DNA of 7,731 bases from positions 1 through 7,731 of the forward strand of contig JAUZPS010000218.1 in the NCBI GenBank assembly GCA_030705945.1. The letters run 5' to 3'. Position 1 is the first letter of the stretch, and every line of letters begins with the position of its first letter. The position numbers and the translations under genes were made by a program. The notes beneath the pieces are model-generated. The model saw nothing but the letters and a program-made list of their open reading frames with translations. It was not told the origin of the DNA and did no database searches. Source of the stretch: Bacillota bacterium. Lineage in GTDB: Bacteria; Bacillota; Clostridia; Acetivibrionales; DSM-2933. Shown piece by piece: positions 1-6,106 of this stretch.

Positions 1-122
1 GAGATACAGCAACTGTGCCTGTTCATATTCAAAAGATCAGAAAGAAGATAGAAAAGGATCCCTCCAATCCCCAATTTATTGAAACATTATGGGGAACGGG
101 TTATCGTTTTAATTCCATCTAG
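1..122 (+). CDS. OmpR/PhoB-family response regulator, C-terminal end (5' partial)
   Basis: The reading frame is open from the left edge (first full codon at base 3) to a TAG stop at 120-122 and gives 39 residues. They match the end of the winged-helix DNA-binding domain of OmpR-type regulators: VPVHIQKIRKKIEKDP is the recognition-helix region, and ETLWGTGYRF is the terminal hairpin ending in the usual GxGYRF. In this family the domain binds direct repeats upstream of target promoters once the receiver domain, missing here, is phosphorylated. Such genes are often followed at once by their histidine kinase. Here none follows, only the 18-bp inverted-repeat segment and a convergent gene, so any partner kinase must lie upstream or elsewhere. 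The family is secure; the target and signal cannot be read from this piece. Confidence 0.88.
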   Translation, partial: DTATVPVHIQKIRKKIEKDPSNPQFIETLWGTGYRFNSI

Positions 123-178
123 GTTCTGGTAAATGAATATGTTTTTATTGGCAAAATATTATACGTGTTTCAAATAAA

Positions 179-337
179 GATAGTTTACTGTAAAGTTATG
201 CGTCAATTCACTCAAAAACTGCCTTTTCCGGCTGTACTGAGCATTTATATAAATTGCGAAAAAGATTTTACATAAAAAATGCATTTAATACGTCTGCATT
301 TTTCCAGTTCGATATCTATACTTTACAGTAAACTATC
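179..337. mobile_element. 159-bp segment with perfect 18-bp terminal inverted repeats (MITE-like or IS remnant)
   Basis: The left end (179-196, gatagtttactgtaaagt) is the exact reverse complement of the right end (320-337). The 123-bp interior is AT-rich and too short for a transposase. On the minus strand it has short open stretches running toward the left terminus, for example one ending in the residues CSVQPEKAVFE before a stop at 208-210. They could be the tail of a deleted transposase, but I cannot assign a family. No clear target-site duplication flanks the ends (aataaa on the left, catagt on the right). It sits between the convergent response-regulator and dockerin genes, a tolerant insertion site. 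Alternatives are a transcribed foldback that helps end transcription from both sides, or a large regulatory palindrome. Confidence 0.5.
275..303. terminator. AT-rich hairpin, possible bidirectional terminator
   Basis: aaaaatgca (275-283) pairs perfectly with tgcattttt (295-303) around an 11-nt loop. On the plus strand the hairpin ends in a T run. On the minus strand it ends in T's complementary to A274-279. It lies downstream of both convergent genes and could serve either. The stem has only two G-C pairs, so it would be weak. It is inside the inverted-repeat segment, so it may instead belong to that element. Confidence 0.3.
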
Positions 338-359
338 CATAGTATAAAGGATCTGTATC

Positions 360-2495
360 CTAATAGTCAGCTGACGACTTGTTAAAGTTCTTTGCAATAA
401 TCACTATGTCTTTTAGATTAATAGCCTCATCCTTGTTTACATCCATAAGTTCATTGTAGTTGCTGTCCCCTGGTTTCGAATTGAATGACTTAGCCAGCAT
501 AATAATATCAATCATATTAATAACATTATCCGCCGCGCCATTCTCAGCAAAGTCTCCTACCCACATACTGACCGGATTATCAGCAGTTCCAATTACCGCC
601 TTCGAGCCGGAAAAGCTAACCTTCTTAACCACCCTTGTAACGTAAGTAGGCTTACTTACTTTTAAATAATACATCTGTAAATTATTTGGTACATCTGTAA
701 TTCTGAAATATCCATCTGAATCGGTTATATAATATTTATCAGTACCTTCAAGATCAACCTTGAAGCCTCCTTTTAAAATCCCACAAGCCTCGCTGCAGTC
801 AAAATCAGGCTTAACGCACCCTTCGATTGTATATTGCGGAGCCATGTCAGTGTATTCTACTGATAAATATGGAGTCATACCCATAGTATATTCCGACGCC
901 TTAAGACCAATATCTGTAACACCCTCATTTGCTAATATCAATCCATAATTATTTTGCGGGTCATTTGTCCACTTTTTGACTGTATCAGTAATGTCAACAG
1001 GCGGATAATACGTATGATTCCAGTTTTCTTCTCCTTCTAAATGAGGAATTGCCGCTATAGAAGCATTTATATCATAATCTCCCCCAGGAGTTGTCCAATT
1101 TATTCCTTCAGCAGCCTGATTCCAGGTAACTTCTTTATCATCAAAAGGCCTTCTTAACTCATACAGACGCATGTATTGATCTTGCTGGTAGTTTACCTGA
1201 TTCCACACATAAAATGAAATTGTAGCCTTGATTATTCTTTTTCCATTCAGGCTTTCAGGTAGATTAAATTTAATTGCGAATCTATCAAGCTTATCAATAT
1301 ACTGATAAGAACCAAAGTTTGTGTTTGGTTCCTGTTCACTGATAAAGGAATCCTTCACAAACTCCGGACCTTCAATCCGTAACGTATGTATTTCAGGTGA
1401 TGCTGAAGGCAAAGGTGAGGTTGGAGCAATAAATCGCGTCGATGTTGGCGTTGGTGTTGTAGTTTTGGACGCTGTCACAGTTATTGTAGGTTGCGTGCTT
1501 GTTGCTGTTGGTGTAACTGTTGCAGTTGATTTGATTGTCGGGGTCGAAGTTGATTTTAATGTTTGAGTTGGAGTAGAGGTTGATGTTGGGGTCGATGTGT
1601 TAGTAGGTACAGACGTCGAATTACTTCCCCCCCAACCTGCAAGTCTTGCCCAGAGGTACCATGCTGCATATCCTTTCAGGTTTCCGTTCAATGCCTGTGT
1701 ATGAGCCGGAGAGCAATCAAACCAATCCCTACCTTCAATATGAGTATTCTGCCATTCCAAGGCCCAGTTTCCGGTATTTCCGTCTATAGAATAATCGCAG
1801 CCGTCGTTGACATTTTTATCTCCAAAATATACGCCATCAGGATTGTAGGATTCGATATCCTCAAAGTCAAACAAAATTTTGTTATTATTTGAGCAGTATT
1901 CACGGATCCTATCGTTATTAACATGTAAAGTTCCTGATAAACCCGAACCATCTGTATGCCCGGTCATATAAACAAATTTTACTCCTGGAAAATCGTTTTC
2001 AAGCTGATTCATAAGCGACAGATATGTATCAATATCACTGCTGCTGGCCCAGCTTACTTCTCCGCACCAAGACCACACAACGACATTTATTACAGGATTT
2101 GCTTTCAAATAACTTCTTGTAGCGTTATCCCATTCAGTAAAATTCGGATTTCCTAGATCAAAAGCGCTGCTAAATGGAGTATCCCTTAATTCCATTGCGC
2201 CACCGCTCCCATTGGAATTAAAGCTATAGTTGCTGCCGACTCTGTCATGTATCACTTCCATTCCGGTGATAAGCTGGCTTCCATGTGATGTATGTCCATA
2301 TGCAATATGAAGCGATGACTTAGCTGAGTTTATCCAGGATGTCGGAACTGCATCTAATTTAGTACAAAGATGGTTTACTACTACCGGAGAACTAAGCGCA
2401 GATGCCTTATAAGTCGATGAACAAAAGCCAAAGCAATTGGTCAGCCACAAAAGCGCCATTATCAAACTGAGTTTACCTAACTTCTTTCTGTTCAT
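360..2495 (-). CDS. Secreted dockerin-bearing protein: SGNH-like domain + CBM96/DNRLRE domain + X-module/type II dockerin
   Basis: This 711-residue protein is predicted to be exported and docked to a cellulosome scaffold. Residues 1-33 form a signal peptide (MNRKK, hydrophobic core, ASA). Residues about 37-288 form a globular domain with Gly/His/Ser motifs GHTSHGSQ (67-74), TGHTDGSG (178-185), HVNND (191-195) and SPAH (262-265). This resembles SGNH/GDSL-type esterase folds, but I cannot name the family. A Thr/Ser/Pro linker covers about 289-368. Residues 371-549 look like a DNRLRE (CBM96) domain, with DSFISE at its start, a VTWNQA motif and DITDTVKKW. Residues 554-643 resemble the X-module beside type II dockerins (VKPDF, GGFKV, TDSDGYF). 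Residues 646-711 form the dockerin, ending KNFNKSSADY, much as in CipA of Clostridium thermocellum. The ATG is preceded by AGGAGGA (2501-2507) at 5 nt. The substrate is unknown; a polysaccharide ester is an inference. Confidence 0.85.
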   Translation of the reverse strand: MNRKKLGKLSLIMALLWLTNCFGFCSSTYKASALSSPVVVNHLCTKLDAVPTSWINSAKSSLHIAYGHTSHGSQLITGMEVIHDRVGSNYSFNSNGSGGAMELRDTPFSSAFDLGNPNFTEWDNATRSYLKANPVINVVVWSWCGEVSWASSSDIDTYLSLMNQLENDFPGVKFVYMTGHTDGSGLSGTLHVNNDRIREYCSNNNKILFDFEDIESYNPDGVYFGDKNVNDGCDYSIDGNTGNWALEWQNTHIEGRDWFDCSPAHTQALNGNLKGYAAWYLWARLAGWGGSNSTSVPTNTSTPTSTSTPTQTLKSTSTPTIKSTATVTPTATSTQPTITVTASKTTTPTPTSTRFIAPTSPLPSASPEIHTLRIEGPEFVKDSFISEQEPNTNFGSYQYIDKLDRFAIKFNLPESLNGKRIIKATISFYVWNQVNYQQDQYMRLYELRRPFDDKEVTWNQAAEGINWTTPGGDYDINASIAAIPHLEGEENWNHTYYPPVDITDTVKKWTNDPQNNYGLILANEGVTDIGLKASEYTMGMTPYLSVEYTDMAPQYTIEGCVKPDFDCSEACGILKGGFKVDLEGTDKYYITDSDGYFRITDVPNNLQMYYLKVSKPTYVTRVVKKVSFSGSKAVIGTADNPVSMWVGDFAENGAADNVINMIDIIMLAKSFNSKPGDSNYNELMDVNKDEAINLKDIVIIAKNFNKSSADY
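1392..1631 (-). repeat. Low-complexity Thr/Ser/Pro linker coding sequence
   Basis: This stretch encodes residues 289-368 of the dockerin protein. It is made of degenerate short units such as TSTPT, TPTAT and TPTPTST. On the plus strand it reads as repeated gttg/ggtg-type triplets. It is a flexible, probably O-glycosylated spacer between the N-terminal domain and the DNRLRE domain. A similar linker reappears at the cut end of the M6 protease. Confidence 0.8.
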
Positions 2496-2593
2496 AATAC
2501 TCCTCCTCTTTCTTAATTTTTCTATAATACTTCATTATTGTTCGAAGCTTCCATTTTTTTTAATAAGGGGGGATTTTAATTTTTTAAAGTTTA

Positions 2594-2622
2594 TATATAA
2601 ATCTTTACATTTAGCAGAGCAA
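2594..2622 (-). promoter_or_regulatory. Candidate sigma-A promoter of the dockerin gene
   Basis: On the minus strand, TTGCTC (2617-2622) and TATATA (2594-2599) are separated by 17 nt. This would place the start site near 2587 and give a leader of about 90 nt before the ATG at 2495. The leader contains a C6 run (plus strand G's at about 2567-2572) of unknown meaning. The region is very AT-rich, so chance matches are likely. Confidence 0.35.
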
Positions 2623-2692
2623 AAAAACGAACAGTTATAACGGTATTTTGCGATAGATAAATGGAGCATCCTTTAATTAAGATAAGATATAT

Positions 2693-2741
2693 AAAAAATA
2701 CGGAAGGAAGACTAAAAAATTTATCAGTAGTCTCTCTTCCG
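2693..2741 (-). terminator. Intrinsic terminator downstream of the methyltransferase gene
   Basis: The arms 2701-2713 (cggaaggaagact) and 2729-2741 (agtctctcttccg) pair at 11 of 13 positions around a 15-nt A/T-rich loop. On the minus strand the stem is followed by TATTTTTT (complement of 2693-2700). This is the strongest terminator in the window. It lies about 100 nt past the methyltransferase stop and before the dockerin promoter, so the two genes appear to be separate transcription units. The A/T flanks can extend the stem to about 2747. Confidence 0.75.
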
Positions 2742-2779
2742 CATTTTAAGAACAAGCCACAGTTATTTAACTATATAAA

Positions 2780-2855
2780 GTTTCAAAAACTTGATATAAA
2801 GAGTTTTCATTATACAAAACTTGAACAAGGAACTCTTGAAACGAACTTATGCAAT
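2780..2855 (-). repeat. 3'-end foldback repeat, copy 1
   Basis: This 76-bp unit is about 90% identical to copy 2 at 3961-4037 (7 substitutions and a 1-nt indel by eye). In gene sense it starts with ATTGCATAA, the last two codons and stop of the methyltransferase, and runs to GAAAC. It folds with arms gtttcaa/ttgaaac (2780-2786 with 2836-2842), cttg/caag (2790-2793 with 2826-2829) and agtttt/aaaact (2802-2807 with 2816-2821) around an 8-nt loop. Both copies keep these three stems. It lies in the 3' UTR just before the terminator. Confidence 0.9.
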
Positions 2856-3758
2856 CAATGATAACTGATCCTTCTCTTTATCCTGTAATTGTTCTACAAT
2901 ATCAACCGAAATAGCATTACTTAGGGCTTCTATCGGATCTCCCGGACGGTATATAAAGCGCGTGTTCATCACTTGTCCCGCTTTCAATTCATATGTCTTA
3001 GATAGAGGAAGTATCAAATATTGTGAATGCCAGTCAATAGATTTTCCTGTGAATAAATCCATTGTAAGCAAACTTTTTGTAATAAACCGCAATGCATTCA
3101 CATTGGTTTCATTATTAAATGAGAAAGATACAGATGCTTCAAAAGTCTCTACATACGCTTTATCATATTCAATCACTTTATACACTACTGGGTCGCCGCA
3201 AGTACCGCAATTGTCTGATTCGTAGTAAGGTGACTGAAATAAGGGCACCGGAGCATAATAACCGTTAAAATCATAACACTGAAATATCGGTTGAACACCA
3301 AGAAGAGTAGCAGCAGGCAAAATTCCAGGCGCTTTGCCAAATCTCGCCATGTGGGCATCCCGAAATGCAGCGACTATTTGAAGCTGCTTTTCTCTCAGCA
3401 AAGCGCTGTGGAGCATTTCACAGATAACCAGATCAACAGGCTCCGGTGGCAGCCAATTTGCTGCGTCTCCTTGAGAAATATGGACTTTATGCGCCAGTCC
3501 GTTTTCATTAAGAAACTTTTGGCTTGCCGACACTAAAGCAGGGTTAAATTCTACAGACCAAACCTGGGCTCCTTTTCTTGCCGCAAAAAAGGATAATGCT
3601 CCTGTACCGCTTCCCAACTCCGCAACTTTGTGCCTTGGCGTAACTATTTCCTCAATAGCAGTTCGGAAAGCATTCATTCGGGATGCATCAGATAACATTT
3701 GATAATGATAATGCAAAGGAATAAATTGTCCTATTTCATTCATTTCTGCGTTTAACAT
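2847..3758 (-). CDS. PRMT-like class I SAM-dependent methyltransferase
   Basis: This 303-residue, probably cytoplasmic protein has the signatures of protein arginine methyltransferases. An N-terminal helix region reads HYHYQMLSDASRMNAF (16-31), like the HxxMLxDxxR motif of PRMTs. Motif I is VAELGSGTGALS (45-56), with an acidic ribose-binding residue at E70. A double-E hairpin in CEMLHSALLRE (113-123) has E114 and E123 nine apart, as in PRMTs. A THW-loop-like segment, IDWHSQ (241-246), lies in a C-terminal barrel-like half. By family, it should move a methyl group from SAM to a guanidino or similar group; the substrate is unknown. A CxxC (C184, C187) in the middle is unusual. AAGGAG (3766-3771) sits 7 nt before the ATG. 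The gene lies exactly between two direct repeats, looks somewhat richer in G+C than its neighbours by eye, and may be acquired. A generic PrmA-like methyltransferase is the alternative. Confidence 0.75.
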   Translation of the reverse strand: MLNAEMNEIGQFIPLHYHYQMLSDASRMNAFRTAIEEIVTPRHKVAELGSGTGALSFFAARKGAQVWSVEFNPALVSASQKFLNENGLAHKVHISQGDAANWLPPEPVDLVICEMLHSALLREKQLQIVAAFRDAHMARFGKAPGILPAATLLGVQPIFQCYDFNGYYAPVPLFQSPYYESDNCGTCGDPVVYKVIEYDKAYVETFEASVSFSFNNETNVNALRFITKSLLTMDLFTGKSIDWHSQYLILPLSKTYELKAGQVMNTRFIYRPGDPIEALSNAISVDIVEQLQDKEKDQLSLIA

Positions 3759-3793
3759 AATATGTCTCCTTGTGTCAAATCCTTTTGTAATTT

Positions 3794-3813
3794 TTACAGC
3801 ATCCGTACTGTAA
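3794..3813. promoter_or_regulatory. Dyad upstream of the methyltransferase gene, possible operator
   Basis: ttacag (3794-3799) and ctgtaa (3808-3813) form a perfect 6-bp dyad with an 8-bp spacer, about 36-55 nt upstream of the methyltransferase ATG. The size and placement suit a dimeric regulator such as a MerR- or TetR-type protein, but I see no convincing -35/-10 pair around it and no regulator gene next to it. It may be chance. Confidence 0.25.
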
Positions 3814-3944
3814 CTTCTATCGACACAAGATACTTATGGCTTTATGTTAATATTAGGCATATCAAAATTAAACTGAGAGGTTAATAATTATGATCAGGCT
3901 CAGCAGCACCTTGAATAATATGGATTAGGTAGTATCAAAAAAAT

Positions 3945-3960
3945 AACTGGTCAACTGGTC
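3945..3960. repeat. Tandem 8-bp duplication abutting repeat copy 2
   Basis: aactggtc occurs twice back to back (3945-3952 and 3953-3960) and ends exactly where the 77-bp foldback repeat begins at 3961. No such duplication borders copy 1. It could be the scar of an insertion or recombination event, or replication slippage. Confidence 0.6.
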
Positions 3961-4037
3961 GTTTCAAAAACTTGATATAATAAGTTTTCATCATACAAAA
4001 CTTGAACAAGGAATTTTTTGAAACGCCCTTATGCAAT
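3961..4037 (-). repeat. 3'-end foldback repeat, copy 2
   Basis: This 77-bp direct repeat of 2780-2855, in the same orientation, overlaps the last two codons and stop (ATT GCA TAA) of the GGDEF/HD-GYP gene. Stems pair 3961-3970 with 4015-4024 (10 bp), 3971-3974 with 4007-4010 (4 bp) and 3982-3988 with 3997-4003 (7 bp), around an 8-nt loop. Its outer and inner stems are longer than those of copy 1. Unlike copy 1, no G-C-rich terminator follows, so this foldback may be the only end signal for the upstream gene. Confidence 0.9.
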
Positions 4038-5618
4038 TTCAACCTTCCTTTTTAACATATTGCCAAATGCGCTAACTATTTCTGGATCAAATTGCGTCCC
4101 GCTGTTTTTGATTATTTCTTCCAATGCGTCTTCCGGCATAAGAGTCTTTCTGTAAACCCGCTTAATAATCATAGCCGAGAATGAATCTGCTACTTGAAGT
4201 ATTCTTGCTTCGATAGGAACCTGATTTCCTGAAAGCCTATTAGGATAGCCAGAACCATTGCACCGCTCATGATGATATTTAATACAATTTACGACTGTTT
4301 CAGATAACCCTAAACTTTTTAATATATTTACCCCAAAACATACATGATTTTTCATCAGATCATATTCATCATCTGACAACTTACCTACTTTTCTAACAAT
4401 ATCACTTGAAACCAGGATCTTCCCAATATCATGAAGCCATCCCGCAACATAAAGCTGTCCTGCCTTTTCTTCAGGCAATTTAAGTTCCTTTGCCAGAGCA
4501 GACGCATATTGCGCAGTATAACTCGAGTGGACATAAGTGTACATATCTTTTTCCGCAAGCACATTTAAAAGCTCATATCCTTCTTTAGGAAGTTTCAGCT
4601 TTTCTTTATTTATAAAAATATTTAAACGGTGGTTCTTGTACTTATTATAGTACATGTTTACGTCTGCCTTGCGCAGTAGTTTTTCAACATTGTTATGAAC
4701 TAATGAGGAATTTGCCTGCCCTATAGATAAGGAAAGCTTCATAGGATCTATTTCAGGATCTATAGTAAACATCCTTTTTTTAACTGCTCCTAAAATATTT
4801 TCGCCAAGCTCTAGCACCCTTTTACTTCCATCATTTCTAACGGCAATGACAAATTCATCTCCGCCTAGCCTTCCGATAACCCTTTCAAGTCCCTCTGTTT
4901 CCTGTTTTATTAACTCAGCTATTTCAACCAGCACCCTATTTCCGGCAATATGTCCATAAGTATCATTTACCTGTTTAAACCGATCCATGTCAGTTATCAG
5001 AACAGATATATTTCCATTCTGAAGCATTTTATTTGCAACTTCAATTGTATGAGCAAAGGTAGCTACTCCGGTTAATGAATCAGTAATGCTCATTTTACGG
5101 AATTTATTTCTCTCGATAAGAAGCTTGGCAAAAAGGTTATATGCGAGTACAGACATGATAGTCAGACATATCTGACCATTTGCCGTACCTGTGATCTGTC
5201 CTAACGGATACTTGCCTTCCCTAGCCTCCGGAATGAGCATTAATATTCTTATAGCCGGATAGATACCTACGATGATTGGCGATATATAGTCTTCAAGAAG
5301 CATAACGTAACAAAATAAGAGAAGCGTCCATTTGTTCACGACAATATTGAAAACGTACGGAAGAGAATTTATTTGAACAACAAGAATATACAATATAAAC
5401 GCTATGAATGCAAATAAATAACGGTAAAGCTTATTTTTAGAATAAAACTTTGCCGTTAACATTAATCCTGTAAAAATCCCCATGAAGAGCAGGGTTATAA
5501 AAAAGCGTCTGCCAGCAGAAATTGTATAAATCCCTAGAGTTAAGACAAGTATAACATAAACGATTGCTTGAGTATTATTACAAAAAAGATTGTAAATTTT
5601 AACTGCCTTTTCTTTCAT
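4029..5618 (-). CDS. Membrane-bound GGDEF + HD-GYP cyclic-di-GMP enzyme
   Basis: This 529-residue protein has about five or six transmembrane helices in residues 15-170, a GGDEF domain (about 177-335) and an HD-GYP domain (about 355-525). The GGDEF motif is intact at 252-256, preceded by DMDRFKQVNDTYGH, so it should make c-di-GMP from GTP. The usual RxxD inhibitory site just upstream is missing (GLER in its place). The HD-GYP half keeps H364, HDIGK (396-400), H425, HHERCNGSGYP (449-459) and D478, so it should hydrolyse c-di-GMP. Both activities therefore look intact in one protein. The membrane part matches no sensor domain I know. I start at ATG 5618: GAGGTG lies 4 nt upstream, whereas the longer TTG start at 5630 overlaps that ribosome binding site. 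It is divergent from the protease gene and followed by repeat copy 2. Confidence 0.92.
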   Translation of the reverse strand: MKEKAVKIYNLFCNNTQAIVYVILVLTLGIYTISAGRRFFITLLFMGIFTGLMLTAKFYSKNKLYRYLFAFIAFILYILVVQINSLPYVFNIVVNKWTLLLFCYVMLLEDYISPIIVGIYPAIRILMLIPEAREGKYPLGQITGTANGQICLTIMSVLAYNLFAKLLIERNKFRKMSITDSLTGVATFAHTIEVANKMLQNGNISVLITDMDRFKQVNDTYGHIAGNRVLVEIAELIKQETEGLERVIGRLGGDEFVIAVRNDGSKRVLELGENILGAVKKRMFTIDPEIDPMKLSLSIGQANSSLVHNNVEKLLRKADVNMYYNKYKNHRLNIFINKEKLKLPKEGYELLNVLAEKDMYTYVHSSYTAQYASALAKELKLPEEKAGQLYVAGWLHDIGKILVSSDIVRKVGKLSDDEYDLMKNHVCFGVNILKSLGLSETVVNCIKYHHERCNGSGYPNRLSGNQVPIEARILQVADSFSAMIIKRVYRKTLMPEDALEEIIKNSGTQFDPEIVSAFGNMLKRKVEIA

Positions 5619-5622
5619 CGGA

Positions 5623-5628
5623 CACCTC
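5623..5628 (-). promoter_or_regulatory. Ribosome binding site that decides the GGDEF/HD-GYP start
   Basis: GAGGTG on the minus strand ends 4 nt before ATG 5618, with the GAGG core 6 nt away. The in-frame TTG at 5628-5630 shares its last base with this site and has no site of its own, so the ATG is preferred. Confidence 0.7.
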
Positions 5629-5643
5629 AATATAGTAGTTGTA

Positions 5644-5674
5644 ATTATATTTTATAAGTTTACACAATAATCAA
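5644..5674 (-). promoter_or_regulatory. Candidate promoter of the GGDEF/HD-GYP gene
   Basis: On the minus strand, a perfect TATAAT (5644-5649) lies about 26 nt before the ATG, which would give a leader of about 19 nt. The best -35 is TTGATT (5669-5674), with a long 19-nt spacer. The region is AT-rich, so the -10 is more believable than the -35. Confidence 0.33.
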
Positions 5675-6093
5675 CAGAATAGCAACATTTAACAAATATT
5701 AATATCAGACTTAATTGATCCTATATTCAACAGCACGCTTTTTCCTAATCCCACGGCTTTACAATAAGCACCAATTCTACTTTTGAAATGAAAGAGTTTA
5801 ACAGTTGGGCTACAAAGAATTATTTTTTATTGAAAAAATCAACAGTTCTTTTATCAAAACTAAAATACAAACTTCTAAACAAGCAAATTCTAAATTCCAA
5901 TTCTAGAATATTAAGTTATAAAGTGATAAAATATAATATAGTTAATATAGTTTGTTTGTAAATAATTAACATTATACTAATTGATCTTATATGGCCTAAA
6001 ATTAGCTTCCTTAGAAGAAATATGAAGTGTAGTGAGATCTTGCTGAAGCAAACATGTTCAGAACTTTACAGTCTGTCATCAAAATACAAGTAA
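5675..6093. other. AT-rich divergent intergenic region
   Basis: These roughly 420 bp lie between the divergent GGDEF/HD-GYP and protease genes. I see no convincing gene, tRNA, CRISPR unit or recognisable riboswitch; in particular I do not find the conserved c-di-GMP-I or -II aptamer segments. Possible protease -10 boxes are TATAAT (5932-5937) and TATACT (5973-5978), neither with a good -35 at 17 nt. Their use would give a leader of about 120-165 nt. A small AT-only hairpin lies at about 5821-5839. A 57-codon open frame starts at 5788 but has no ribosome binding site. Confidence 0.5.
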
Positions 6094-6106
6094 GAGGGGG
6101 AGATTT

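Noticed and set aside
1321..1566. Plus-strand frame rich in Val and Gly opposite the linker
   Set aside because: It is the antisense shadow of the Thr/Pro linker of the dockerin gene and has no ribosome binding site.
3890..3928. 12-codon plus-strand frame (MIRLSSTLNNMD) with a GAGAGG site 9 nt upstream
   Set aside because: Too short to support as a gene, no recognisable motif, and antisense to the probable methyltransferase leader. A leader peptide or truncated gene start cannot be excluded.
2780..4037. Classical integron attC sites
   Set aside because: The layout is similar, but the termini read GTTTC...GAAAC instead of the RYYYAAC...GTTRRRY core, and no integrase gene is in the window.
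5788..5961. 57-codon plus-strand open frame in the divergent intergenic region
   Set aside because: It has no ribosome binding site, and its Lys/Asn/Leu/Ile-rich composition is what very AT-rich DNA gives by chance.
6063..6072. actttacagt, shared with the 18-bp inverted-repeat end
   Set aside because: A 10-base match to 320-329 in AT-rich DNA without a partner repeat nearby is not enough to call another element end.
5675..6093. c-di-GMP riboswitch in the leader of either divergent gene
   Set aside because: A short minus-strand stretch near 5750-5760 (AAAGCCGTGGG) loosely recalls the GEMM-I core, but the flanking conserved segments and pairing are missing.
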